From Bemisia tabaci (Eukaryota > Arthropoda > Insecta > Hemiptera > Aleyrodidae): a DNA stretch of 64,000 nucleotides. The stretch covers positions 89,354,411 through 89,418,410 of the forward strand of contig NC_092793.1 of assembly GCF_918797505.1 (NCBI RefSeq). The letters run 5' to 3'. Below the pieces are notes generated by a model. The model had not been told where the DNA came from, ran no database searches, and was given only the letters and a program-made list of their open reading frames with translations. Position 1 is the stretch's first letter. Each line of letters begins with the position of its first letter. Position numbers and translations under genes: made by a program. Of this stretch, positions 1 to 11,700 are shown in pieces.

Positions 1-810
1 AAGAATTTTGGTGGTACCAAAAGTTAGTACCCTTTGATAGAGTACCTTCATAGACAGAGTATGGCCATTCGCATCTTTTTACTACACGAAAACTGTTCCG
101 CTTTTTGATTGGTCAACGAGTTTTTAGGCTTCATGATGCTCTTACGGCCGTAAATAAACAAACAAGATGGCGGCTCACCGTCACATCGATAAGAAGCTAA
201 ATTTGACAAAAATTTCAATTATACGGCAGTAACAATTCAAACAAGCATATCTACGAATAACACACGAAAACATTGTTAAATCGCCTTTCACCTTTATCAC
301 AGGAGGATGTAAGATCGTCACCTTCCAGGCAAAGTATCACAAGCTCCATGCGACGTTTAAAAATTTCCGCCGCCATTTTATTTTTTTACAGAGAAATTGT
401 TCAACGAAGCTGTCCGAAAATTTCAATGAATTTTCTTTGTGCTGCCGATAAAATTTAGTGAAATTTCCAAACAGATTCAACCAACAATTTCTCAGTAAAG
501 AAATAAAATGGCGACGGAAATTTTTAAACGTCGCATGGCGCTTGTGATACTTTGCCTGGAAGGTGACGAGACGTGCATAACCTCAATCTTGCTTGCTGAT
601 AACGGCCATCTTGCTTGTTTATTTACGGCCGTAAGAACATCGTGTCAGCCCATTTTCACGCGGCCAATGAAAAACCGGAACAGAAATGGCCATACTCTGT
701 CTATAAAGGTACTCTACCCTTTGACTCAGAAACATACCCAAAGTTTCATTTCCCCTTGCTCAATTCGTTCAAAAGTTAGCAGGGGTGGGACGGACTTTCG
801 TTACACCCTG
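1..810. mobile_element. Foldback element, CAGGGTG family, left end outside the window
   Basis: Inverted arms pair 24-165 with 588-722, and 300-390 with 480-575, around a centre near 430. The right end carries the family signature ACACCCTG (803-810) followed by TA, with the AAAGTTTCATTTCC and AAAAGTTAGCAGGGG blocks just inside. ORFs at 273-458 and 508-912 are products of the inverted repeat and look non-coding. Confidence 0.65.
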
Positions 811-840
811 TATAAAGGTTTTTCTATACTGAAAGTCAAG

Positions 841-858
841 ACAACCCCCCCCCCCCCA
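841..858. repeat. Poly-C tract
   Basis: A run of C about 14 long, interrupted once by A, lies just outside the end of the first foldback element. 859-1159 next to it shows no gene. Confidence 0.6.
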
Positions 859-1161
859 CCCCCTCATGAAGTCACAATCGGGAATCAAGATTACACAAAT
901 TACACAAATTGACAGTTTTTCGTAATCTTTGATTAGCTCATTCTCAAATTCCTTTCTCTGTTCCTTCTCTCATTCCGATTGTTCCTTGTCGATCCAGTTT
1001 TCCCTGGTCCATTCTAGATTATAATCTTTGCAATCGGTGAAAATGTAATCTTTATTCCCGTTTGTGACACTATGGAGGCCTAAAATACGGGAACCAATCA
1101 GAAATGGATTCACATTGTCTAGACTCTCAGTATAAAGGGACTCTACATATATAAAGGTATA

Positions 1162-2153
1162 CAGGGTGTTAGAAAAGTCCCCTCCCCCCCATCTAACTTT
1201 TTACCTAATCGAGATAGAGATTTGAAACTTGGAGGATGTTCCTAGGTCACAGGGAGCTACTTTTTTGCCCCCCTAAAATTTTCGGGATCCCACTTTTGAC
1301 CCCAACTTTTTTTTTTTTCAAATGGGAAGACCCCCTTTGCAATACCTCGTTCGAAAGAGCATAAAAAAAGAAATTTTTTCGAGCAAACCCGAAGTCATTA
1401 CCTTAAGCCGTTTCAAAATGGCGGCCGGTTAAAGTTCAAATGGCCGAAAATTGGTATTTCGGCTATTTGCACATGGATTTGTTTGAAACTCAGTATCGGG
1501 GGGTATTTTTGTACAAGAAAAACGAATTTGACGTTAGATTTTTTAAAAAAAAACCCTAATTTCTCAAAATGGCGGCCGGTTAAGGTCCAAAATGGCCGCA
1601 AATTGACAAACTTGATTTTTTGCCGATGGATTCGCCTGAAACTTGATATCTGGGGGTATTTTTGGCACGAGGAAAACGAATTTGACGTTACGACTCAAGT
1701 TTGTCACTTTTCGGCCATTTTGGACCTTAACCGGCCGCCATTTTGAAAAATTACGGTTTTTTTCAAAAATCTAATGTCAAATTCGTTTTTCTCGTGCGAA
1801 AATACGCACAGATTCTGAGTTTCAAACAAATCCATGTGCAAATAGCCGAGATGCCAATTTTTGGCCATTTGAACTTGAATCGGCCGCCATTTTGAAACGG
1901 CTTAAGTTAATGACTTCGGGTTTGCGCGAAAAAAATTCTTTTTTTATGCTCTTTCGAACGAGGTATCACAAAGGGGGTCTTCCTATTTGAAAAAAAAAGT
2001 TGGGTCCGTTACCCCCCAAAGGGAGGACCCCCGAAAATTTTAGGGGGACCAAAAAGTAGCTCCCTTTGACCTAGGAACATCCTCCAAGTTTCTAATCTCT
2101 ATCTCAATTAGGTAAAAAGTTAGATGGGGGGAGGGGACTTTTCTAACACCCTG
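1162..2153. mobile_element. Complete palindromic foldback element with TA target site
   Basis: The element starts CAGGGTGTTAG at 1162 and ends CTAACACCCTG at 2153, with TA on both sides (1160-1161, 2154-2155). Arms of about 450 bp fold on a centre near 1657. They carry GGGGG/CCCCC tracts and four copies of a motif containing AAAATGGCGGCCGGTTAA. No transposase is encoded, and ORFs inside mirror each other across the arms. The TA flanks suggest Tc1/mariner-type mobilisation by a transposase elsewhere (inference). Confidence 0.8.
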
Positions 2154-2155
2154 TA

Positions 2156-2641
2156 TAGTACATACTCTAGTCGCAAGTGTTGTGGTCGTCGTGGTCGGCA
2201 CTACATGTATATCAGGTTGTATCAAATAAGCTGAAGGGGCGTCTTAACATTGGTTTACCCCCTCTAGCTGTCTTACCTCTCCCGCCTAAAGTCGGGCCTA
2301 GCGCGCGGTCTAGATTGTATTATGATTATAAGTCAATGATTTTCTGTATGCATGAACCTAACCTAACCTTCCCTAATAAAATCCTTATTTTCATACTGCC
2401 GTAAAGTAATATTCGGCTAAAGCCTTAGCGTATTATTCTATGATACTGCTACTGCAAGCTATATTCGTCCCCTATAATTTGTCGTGACCTACTTACAGAT
2501 TCTGTTTCGCTTATGTTTAAGCACACAACTTATTTTTGTGCGCTTATTGTCTGTATATTCTCTCTATTCTGTCAATTTTTCTTCGCAACTGATCTTCCCT
2601 GAGAAGTCATCAGGTCATCCGTAATTTCTTTGCGAGTCTCG
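2156..2641 (+). promoter_or_regulatory. Region upstream of the CARNMT1 start
   Basis: This 486 bp lies between the foldback element and the CARNMT1 ATG, and must contain the 5' UTR and probably the promoter. It includes GGGCCTAGCGCGCGG near 2293 and an AACCTAACCTAACC tract near 2349. I see no clear TATA box. Confidence 0.3.
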
Positions 2642-2712
2642 ATGGATCCCTGTGAAGACGAAAACGAGAAGGAGCATTTTCAAAAAATCGTTTGGACTTT
2701 CGAGAATTACCG
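2642..2712 (+). CDS. CARNMT1: CARNMT1 exon 1
   Basis: The exon encodes the initiator Met and the acidic start, then the [14 protein letters not shown] helix typical of the family N-terminus. The donor GTCAGT follows at 2713. The last two bases (CG) are completed by G from exon 2 to give Arg24. Confidence 0.85.
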
Positions 2713-5700
2713 GTCAGTATATCTTCTCAAAGTATTATCCCCTATAACATGTATTGTTCTGCACTTCTGCGAGGAGCCATTTCGCAATGAACCTCTGAAT
2801 TTTTCTAGTGGAGCTGACACTATAATTTTCATTTTTCGTTTGATTCGATGCATGTACCATCCAAAACAAAGTGGTGTTTTCAGGGTTGTATAATAAATTA
2901 TAAACTCACAACAAATTGTAAAACGGAAAACAAAATTACAGAGGAACTTGTGTTTTTTAGCAACTTTGAATTTAAGAAATTAAATAAATAACTAAAATGG
3001 TTTTTGGAAGTAAAATGTTAAGTAAATTATCAAACTCAAGCATGAAAATAATCAAGAAACAACCCTGTAAGACGCAATAATATTTAAAGTTCCACTGCCT
3101 TTAATATGTGGATGTGCACAGATTTGTTAGGTAGTTTTTTCCTTCATCGTATGTCAAGCCTGTGTTACCTATGTTTCTTTCTTACCAAAAAAAAAATTTT
3201 GCCAGTACTTTGTAATTTTTGCAAGATGTCAAGATTCCATGAGTTCCCTTTTCCTAGCACTTCCTGTTTTTTGCATTATTTCGTGATACACGATTTTGCA
3301 TCATGGTAGAAAAGGCGAACAAGTAGTGAAGGTAGCATTACCTTGAATTACCTGCGGTTATTTGAACTGACTGCCACAAAAGCCCATTAAAAGTGAAGCT
3401 GCCAAGGCAGCATAGACACTTCGAAACAAAAGAGATTATTACGGTCGATTTTGGGGAGCGCCGAACTGCATGCAACCGCACGGTTTGGCTTATCAGACAG
3501 CACTGTCTTCCGGTCGGTGTGTCACTAAAGGGGGGGGGGGGGGGGTTTGCCACTTGAAAAAAAAAGGAAAAAAGGGGGGTCCGTAGTCCCTCCCCATGGG
3601 GGGGGGGGGGCCAAAAGTAGCAAACTTTAATTATTAATTTATGAACGTCCCCAAAGTTTCGTTCCAAAATATTAATTAGGTAAAATTTCAGAGGGGGTGG
3701 AAGGGACTTTTGGGACACCCTGTAGGATTAGAAGGAATCAGAAAATAATAGCAAAAACATATTTGCAGAGAAAATCAATACTCATGTTCTTAGGAAATTC
3801 AGATGTCAACATTCAGAACATACAACAACTCATTTCTATCACAAGTGCTGAAAACGAATTTGAACTAAATCTTCCTTCTTTTTATTTCAGGGACTATTCT
3901 CTTGAAAGACTTCAGAGGACTGAAGATTATTTTGAGTCTTTACCCGTTGCGCATAAGAATTTACTTTCAAAGTACAAAGATAACTTCCAAGTTCTCAGGA
4001 ATTGTATTGAAGATAATTATAGTGTCATCAAATCTATCATTAAAGATGTTTCATCCATGTTTGAAAATTTTGGACTTAGTGAGGTGAGTGAAGGATTTTA
4101 TAGGTACAGGCAAACAACTTAATTTTCAATTTTTTTAATTGAGGGAGCTTTTCTGCACAAGCTGTACTTAGGTACTTAGGTCAAGTAATTACATTTTTTT
4201 TAAAATTGTGTTTACTCACTTGCGACAAAATTCATTTGTATTGTGCAGATACGTTTGGAGCAGGCGGCTCATCATCGGTGCAACTGATAGGTCATGGCTG
4301 CCAGACATTAAGGCTTTAAAGAATGAGTTTGGTGGAGGAATGTCTAGGTTGTAACAAATTCCCTTATTTTTGTGTATGAAAATGCTCTCCCACATTTATA
4401 GTTTTGCTAGATCACAGGTCTCTTTCACTACGGTTGGTTTTGGGGACAATCCAGTGGTTCTTCTCTCGACAATGTGCTGCTACGACCAATCTTATAATTT
4501 CACGATTTTTGATGTGACTAGCATACTCTTGTCCTCTTGCTTCAACAGATCTTTTCATGAGGCCAATGTAGACCTTTTGGCAAGTTTGGCAGGGAATTGA
4601 ATAAATTCCTGCTTGTTCTTCCGTGTCCCTGGATCTCTTGCTTTTCTTGCCCAACTGTTTGTCAACACAATACTGAGTGTTAAAGCAGAGGACAATATTG
4701 AATTTTTTTAAAATTTTCTTGAACTGATGACTATGATGTGGGTCGAAGGTGAAATTTTTGCATTTCTCCATGCGCTTTGGTTCAAGCTGTGTGAGGGCGG
4801 TCCTACTACTTCCGGTTTTGGTAAGTTCAAATTTTCTTTGTGAACTCGTCACGGAACAGCTTCCTTTATTGTTTTAGCGTGCAGAAAGTCATGTGCTGGT
4901 CATGTGCAAGTAGTTGTCATCTGATTTTTAGCTTTAGATTCTTTTTTCATCTATTGATTTGTGTTGTGTTGACTTCTGTCATTGAACAGTAGTTGTCTGT
5001 TTCACTGGCGAAAACTTTCAATCTGAGCGCCTCTATGCGTGGTCCCCCACTAAGCCATGTCCTGTTTAGAAGCAGTGAAGGATCTTTTTCTCCGTTTACG
5101 AGCTGGAGCTATATTAAACCAAGCTCAGCGTTTCCTGCTCTTATAAATTGAGCCATGAGCAAATTACATGAGATGAGAGTACAGCGCTTTTTTCCTGTAG
5201 ACATTGACTTGTATGGCAGCGCCTAGTGTATGTTTTTTATCTCAACCTATTCCTGACCTTTCTTACATGTTCATTCCTCTTGTTTGCCACGAAAAACCAG
5301 GCATGAGAGTTCTACTTGCAGCTTGGGCAGCAGATCTTCTATTTATCTTTTATTGATTTTAGAATGGAGTTGACACAAAGAACAAAGATCTCATCCCATC
5401 ATCATCAGAAATTGAGAAAGTGCAAGTCACTCTGAAGCAGCTAACCAGAGATTGGAGTGAGGAAGGGAAAAAAGAAAGAAATGCCTCATATCAACCAATA
5501 ATCCAAGAAATCAAACGACAATTTCCTTCCGGTAAATGGTAAGATCCATTGACATTGCCTAACCAAATCATGTGTAATGCTTTTGGAACTTCTTCAAGGA
5601 GCCTTGCTTATTCAGGTTTTTCTTCGTCGGATTATATTATGAAGCACTAATTGAATTGCCTAAAATATGTTGTTGGGGACTCTGTTAGATGTAACTTATC

Positions 5701-8700
5701 TACAGATCATCACTAAGGTCCCTTGAGCCCATGGGGTAAGCCTTGCTCTCTATATTCTGGATATACTATTACCCTATATTATTATTCATAAAACTGACAC
5801 TCAGATGTAAGGGCCCTCCCGATACCACAGTTTCTTGTTACTTTGAAATCAATGACATATATCATTTAGCTATATTAAGTTTATAACAAAACTGAAATTT
5901 TTTAGCCTGAAAACCGATTCCGGAGTATCATTTCTTGAAAATCTCCATAATATATATGTAGCAGACAATCCGCAGTCGCCAGTAATATTCAACCGGTATG
6001 CAAATTGTCTAGGCAATTTGCGAACTGGAGTATTTCCTAGGGAACATACAAACTGCCTAGGCAATTCGCAAGCCGCAAGTGATGAATCAAAAATAATTAG
6101 TGTGAATGGGAAAAAGAACGAAAAGTGGGGGATGGCGGCACCGCCGTAATAATGAGTGAGAAGTGGCTGAGGACCGGCTGGGGCATTATCTATGCTGTGA
6201 ATGTAGCAGTGCCTTGATAAGAAGGTGATTGTGAACTTGACAGTCACCCGGACTCGGTTTACGTTTAAAGGAAGCCAGCGCCAGACACGGAAAGAGTATG
6301 AACTTTTGAGATAGTTTAGAGTCGTCTCTGTAGTGTGCCTCGTGTTGTGTTGTAAAATATAGCAGTATTTGTCTATTCGTGTTGGTAATTATAAATACGC
6401 GTTATTTATTCAATATTATTTTTGCAACGTCTAATTCCTGAACTATTGTAGTAATTTACAAAAATGGCAATGAAAAGTGGCGCAAATAACGGAACGGGAA
6501 ATGGTGTAAAAAGTGCAACTGACTGTGGTGTTAACAAGGAACATTTTGAATTGAAGTTGAATGCATTTTTTGAAGAACAATTCAAAGGAGAAGGAGAATG
6601 TAAAGATAGTGCTCGAAGAATAAAGAGGGATGTATCTCACCACAAAAAAGTTGTCGGAGTACTCAGGTGTTACGATGTGAAGACTGTAACTAAAGGTTTT
6701 ATTGATTATTATAGAAGAAAATACGAACTACTGGAAGTCGGAGGCACAACAAATATTGTTCCTAAGACAAAATCATTAGAAGATCCTGTTATATTCGTCA
6801 TTCCCTATGAAAAGTTGTATGATAAACTGATTAAATGCCACACAAGAACCGGGCATGGTGGGAGGGATAAAATAGAGCACGAATTTAGTTACTAGAGCCA
6901 TCATCCAAGAGTTTCTTTAACTGTGTACTATTTGCCCTGCTAAGAAGCAAATGCAGCATAAAAATTTGGTTGTTTAACCTTTAAGATTTTCAATCTAGGG
7001 GCCAAGTTGACCTAGTGGATTTACAGTCAGTACCAGATGGTGATTTCAAATGGATTATGAATTATGAAGATCACGCTGCAAGGTTTTGTCACCTGAGAGC
7101 TCCGACGTTCCAAAGGGCCTCTAAGGTGGCTTTAGAGCTCCTAAAAATACTTTTGACACAAGGTATACCATATTAATTGCAAAGTGATAATGGCAAGGAA
7201 TTTGTCGCAAAAGTTATAACGGAGCTAGTCTCTCTCTGGCTTGGGTGTAAATTTGTTCATGGGAGGCCACGGCATCCACAATCCCAGGGATCTATCGGAA
7301 GATGTAACCAAGACATCGAAAATATGTTGCGAGCGTGGATGCGCAGTCAAAATTCAAAGAAATGGTCCCTGGGAATTCAATTTGTCCAGCGGCAGAAGAA
7401 TAATTCTTTCTATAAAACAAGAAGCCCATATCGCTGCGTTTATGGCTCTGATCCGAAAGCAGGATTAGCTACAAGTAATGCACCTGCAGAGCTATTTGAA
7501 AAAATAAATTCAGAAGACAGTTTAAGGAGACTTGAAACGGAGAGTAATACTAATGAGAGGAAAAGAGATACGGATAACGGCAAAGAAACTGAACAGTTGA
7601 CGCCACCAGCAAAACGAGAGGCGAGAATACAAGAAGAAAGGCAGAAATCCAGAGAAAGCCTAACAAAAGCTGCTGAAAAAATGTCTGAAAGAAGTAATTT
7701 CCTGCACGGCCCATTGAAGGTTGGCGCCGCCGTCATTATCAGTGTTTCGAAATTCGACCACGGGCCTTTAGACAACTCTAATCTTCCGGGAGTCATTCTT
7801 GAAGTGAGGAACAAGAAACATCGCATTGCTACGGCTGCTGGCGTTCTAAAAAATTGGGTCTCAGGGAACGAACTGCAGGAAGTTTCCATAACCAACTCAA
7901 AATTAGATGAAATTGGCAAAAAAAAACAAGTATCACTTAGAGAGGCAGTAGCACACTTCTCGCTTTTCGAAGGCCAGGGGTTCAAAAAGTGCAATTGTTC
8001 TTCGTCCTAAACACAATGCGGTACAAACGGAGTTCTTGCTTTAAAAACAACGTGAAATTTAAAAAGTCGTTGTCACGCTCAGGGTTGCCAGAGTGAGGGA
8101 AAACCGGGAAATGTCGGGGAAAATGATGAAATTACGATAATATCAGGAAGAAATCGTAAAATAGCTATTGTTGGCTTCCAAGATCGAGTCCGAAATTTCG
8201 AACAACCAATGTTGCGCGTTCAGGTTTTGAAGGGGCGATTTTGCGGACGAATTTACGCGCCGCCCTGCTCCCCTCACTCCTTCCCTACTCTTCAGTGGCG
8301 GATCCAAGAAGGAAGGACCATGGTGGCATGACACCCCCTCCCCCCCCCCCCCTCGGGCCAAAAAAGAGAAAGAACAATTGGTAAGGGGGCAGGAGTGCTT
8401 CTCGACATTTACTGAAATATTTTAAAGACAGAGCTATATAACCTAAGTTTACCAAACCTAAGGTTGCTCAACACCGCAGTAATAAATACCTAGTCCATAT
8501 ACCAAAATAAAATTACGCTGAAAGAGGTATTACTAGTCAATTTTTAACTGTCAAATAATGCACAAATTGTATGTTAAAACTGCTTAAAAATCAATCTGGT
8601 AAGGCCCACTTTCTTAAAAGTTTTCCGGGGGAGGCCCCCCCACCCCTCTTCTTCTCGAGGTGTCCCCCCAAACCTCCCACATTCTTTGTATTTCAATTGC

Positions 8701-11700
8701 CAGGTTCTTGTACTTCGTTCGTTTTTCAGCTTCTTTCTGAAGTATGTTGTAGTCCAAAAGGATAAGGGACATCTATTATGAGACTTATTATTATCATTAG
8801 ATCTTTTTTTTTAACTCGGAAGAGGGAACACTTCCGGCACAAGTATTACTGACGGGCCACAGGCCAAAGTCAGTAATACGCACTATCTTGCTTCAAATGA
8901 AAAGTAAATTTTATTTCCAAGTAAAATTAAAAAATTAAAAAACTTAAATTTTAAAGTGAAATCAGAAAATTAATCGATATTAAGAAACGACCTGACAATA
9001 CTTGACGTGCTTATGGCGACGGACTTCTGCATTGAATGAAGCAGGTAACTCTCTATTCCAAGGTCTCGAAGATGTCGAATTAAACTTTTTGGAACTATCC
9101 CCGTTACTGACATTATAAGGGGCTTGATGCAAACAGTGTTCAGGCTCCATAATCGATTCATTTCCGCAGCTAAAGGCAGATATTTTGCCATCTTTTCTTG
9201 ATACTCCAGCTCCAAGTTATGATTATTAAGGATGCTACTATCGATGATGCAAGCGGTGCGATCTCGCTTATCAACAAGCACCATGTCCGGCCTGTTCGCC
9301 ATGATGGTTTTATCGGTTAAGATCGGGTTGCCCCAGTAGAGCCGAAAGCGCTGATCCTCCAGGACTGTGGCAGGGCAATATTATATAATAATAATAATTA
9401 TTATTATTATTAAAAATGGACTCATGAAGCATATGCATTGCTTTCTTAGACCTTGCTGTCTGGAGGTTCTCCTGATAAAGCAAGAACGAATGTGTAAAAA
9501 CAATATACTGGCTGTTGAATATAACTGAAGAAGAACTCGAGGTTTGTTTGATCTACTACCTAACTTTCCATTTTTATTGATCATCCTGTCTTCGAACGAC
9601 TAGCGAAATGTTTTTTTGGTCATCCCATATGTTCCATGTACTTAAGTCTGATTCTACCAAAATATTCTACCATTTTTTTTTCAATTTCGCCATAGTTTAT
9701 TCTTACCTTCGAATGTTAAATTATTTCTCATTTAATAATCTGGCTTTGTTTCAGTGATACTAGTTCTATTAAGGTTTTGGTTCCTGGTGCTGGATTAGGG
9801 CGTCTAGCTTTTGAAATTGCCCGGCTAGGTTATACCTGTCATGGGAATGAGTTCTCTGGATACATGCTCATAACATCAAATTATGTTCTCAACAAGTAAG
9901 GGGATTCTGAAATTTTTTCGAACATATATCTTACATATTCCTAGGTGAAAAATAAAGATAATGCCCTTTGAGCAGTTCTGATGACTCTCTTTGCAATTAA
10001 TATATAAAGTTTATACATCCTAAAATTCATAATACAATTGTAACGGTGAGTGTAATTTGCCCTGGTCTCTCAAATTGCAGTTCATAACAATAGACTAAGA
10101 AATCCTTATGAAAAGGCAGGTGTAGCAAAGAAGAGCCTTTAAGTTCATGGTGTTAATGGTGACACTGTTTGCAACTCCTTCAACAATGGTCAGTCACTTG
10201 CTTAAGACTTTTCTTCCTCTGTAAGGAGACTAAAGTTATACTCCCTGGCAAGCAAATAGACTGTGTAATTTGAGAATAAAATATGTAAATTGAAACCGTG
10301 CTGTCCCAACCTGAGGCTCGATCCCACCCCTGAATGATACCTTTTGTGGCTGCATTTATGCGGACAATGGACGATAAGTTCCATGTGTTCTCCGTGAAAT
10401 TCGAATGAAAAAACATGTGCTTCAGTGCTTAATTTCTTACCCTGTACTATCCAGTGATCCATTTTCAGTGAAAGGTTCTCATTTTTACCTAATGTACATT
10501 ATTTAAAAGGAGAAAACCATCAGAAGAAAACGAGTAAGTTAATGGGCTCTCCTGTTGTTTTTACAGGTGCTATCAAGAAAATCAACACGTCATTTATCCA
10601 TGGCTTTATCAAAGTGAGAATAATGTTCTGAGTTCTCATCAAACTGCACGAGTTACATTTCCAGATGTAAATCCTCGTGATACCATGCAAAATAATCAGT
10701 TTCTCATGATAGCCGGAGATTTCCTTCAGGTATCACTATCTTACAATTCTTCTGACAATCTTAACTTTATTGTCACCTTATTAAATAAGGAACACTCAAG
10801 TAAGTTGAGCAGGTTAATAGAGCTCTTGTCTGCATCAGAGATGTGCAATCCAAGTACGTTTTCTTGTGCACAAGTTTGCGAGAAACACGTCAGTGTTACT
10901 GGTTTTCTCTAAAATATACTCCTAAACTTAAGAAGGGCTCTCAAATTTTAAACTGTAATGTAGGGGATCACCCATGCTATGCAGAAAGTCCACCTTTATA
11001 TCAAGTCAAACTTTCCATGTGCAGTTCTCTAACTGCTTTCTAAGAAATACATTAGTAGGATTGCCACAGGCTGGAACCATGGCAATCCTGCTAATATCTT
11101 TGCTCCCTATCCATTCATGGATACTTTAACTAGTTATATACGTGGATCCTCAGGGTACTATGCTGCCGTCCAACGTAAAAACGCCGTAACTCCAAAATTT
11201 GAAAAAATTGAGTTAGATATGAAAATAGGGTAATTGGGGCATGGGAAATTTAATGGTGAAGTCAAATTTCTGATATCACCGTTAGTTTCCGAGATATGGA
11301 GCCCGCGCTTGCCGTACATCCACCGAACGTGGTACCTCGACACAGCAAGAACGCCGCAACCGCCGCGTACACAACAAGAACGCGGCTCATCCAGCGGCGC
11401 CGCATGGATGAGCCGCGTTTTTACTGTGCAGGTGGCGCTTGCGACGTTTTTGCTTGGGAGCGATCGGTGTTTTCCGCCAGTTAGCACGATTTTACCTAGC
11501 TGCGCTCGCCGTTTCTCCACCCGTCCCGTCCCCCGGTCTGTGTTTTCGGCAAATGTGTGTGCCCGCGTTACCGTTTTACGTATTTTTGGTGTGATTCTCT
11601 GTGTTTTATTCACTGTTTTTACGATAACGTGTAGTGTAAAATTCACAATGCTGAAAAGAACTAAAAAAATCTTGTCAGCGGCCCTCCGAGAAAGGGACGA

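Noticed and set aside
508..912. 134-codon plus-strand frame
   Set aside because: It lies within a foldback arm and runs into the conserved non-coding end and a poly-C tract.
2349..2366. AACCTAACCTAACC, and GGTTAGGT near 19260, 31665 and 62460, as telomeric repeat
   Set aside because: Only two to three units each, scattered in intron or intergenic DNA, so they are not a telomere or a clear interstitial array.
7440..7994. 184-codon minus-strand frame
   Set aside because: It lies antisense to the recognised integrase pseudogene and shows no domain of its own.
10180..10462. tRNA-derived SINE on the minus strand in intron 4
   Set aside because: A B-box-like GATCGAGCC is present near 10317, but no convincing A box, tail or target duplication could be seen. 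The two overlapping frames also lack motifs.
11234..11647. N-terminal extension of the DUF7869-element ORF with a hydrophobic segment, as a signal peptide
   Set aside because: It overlaps the subterminal hairpin and the motif cluster of the transposon. The first good ATG with matching basic composition is at 11648.
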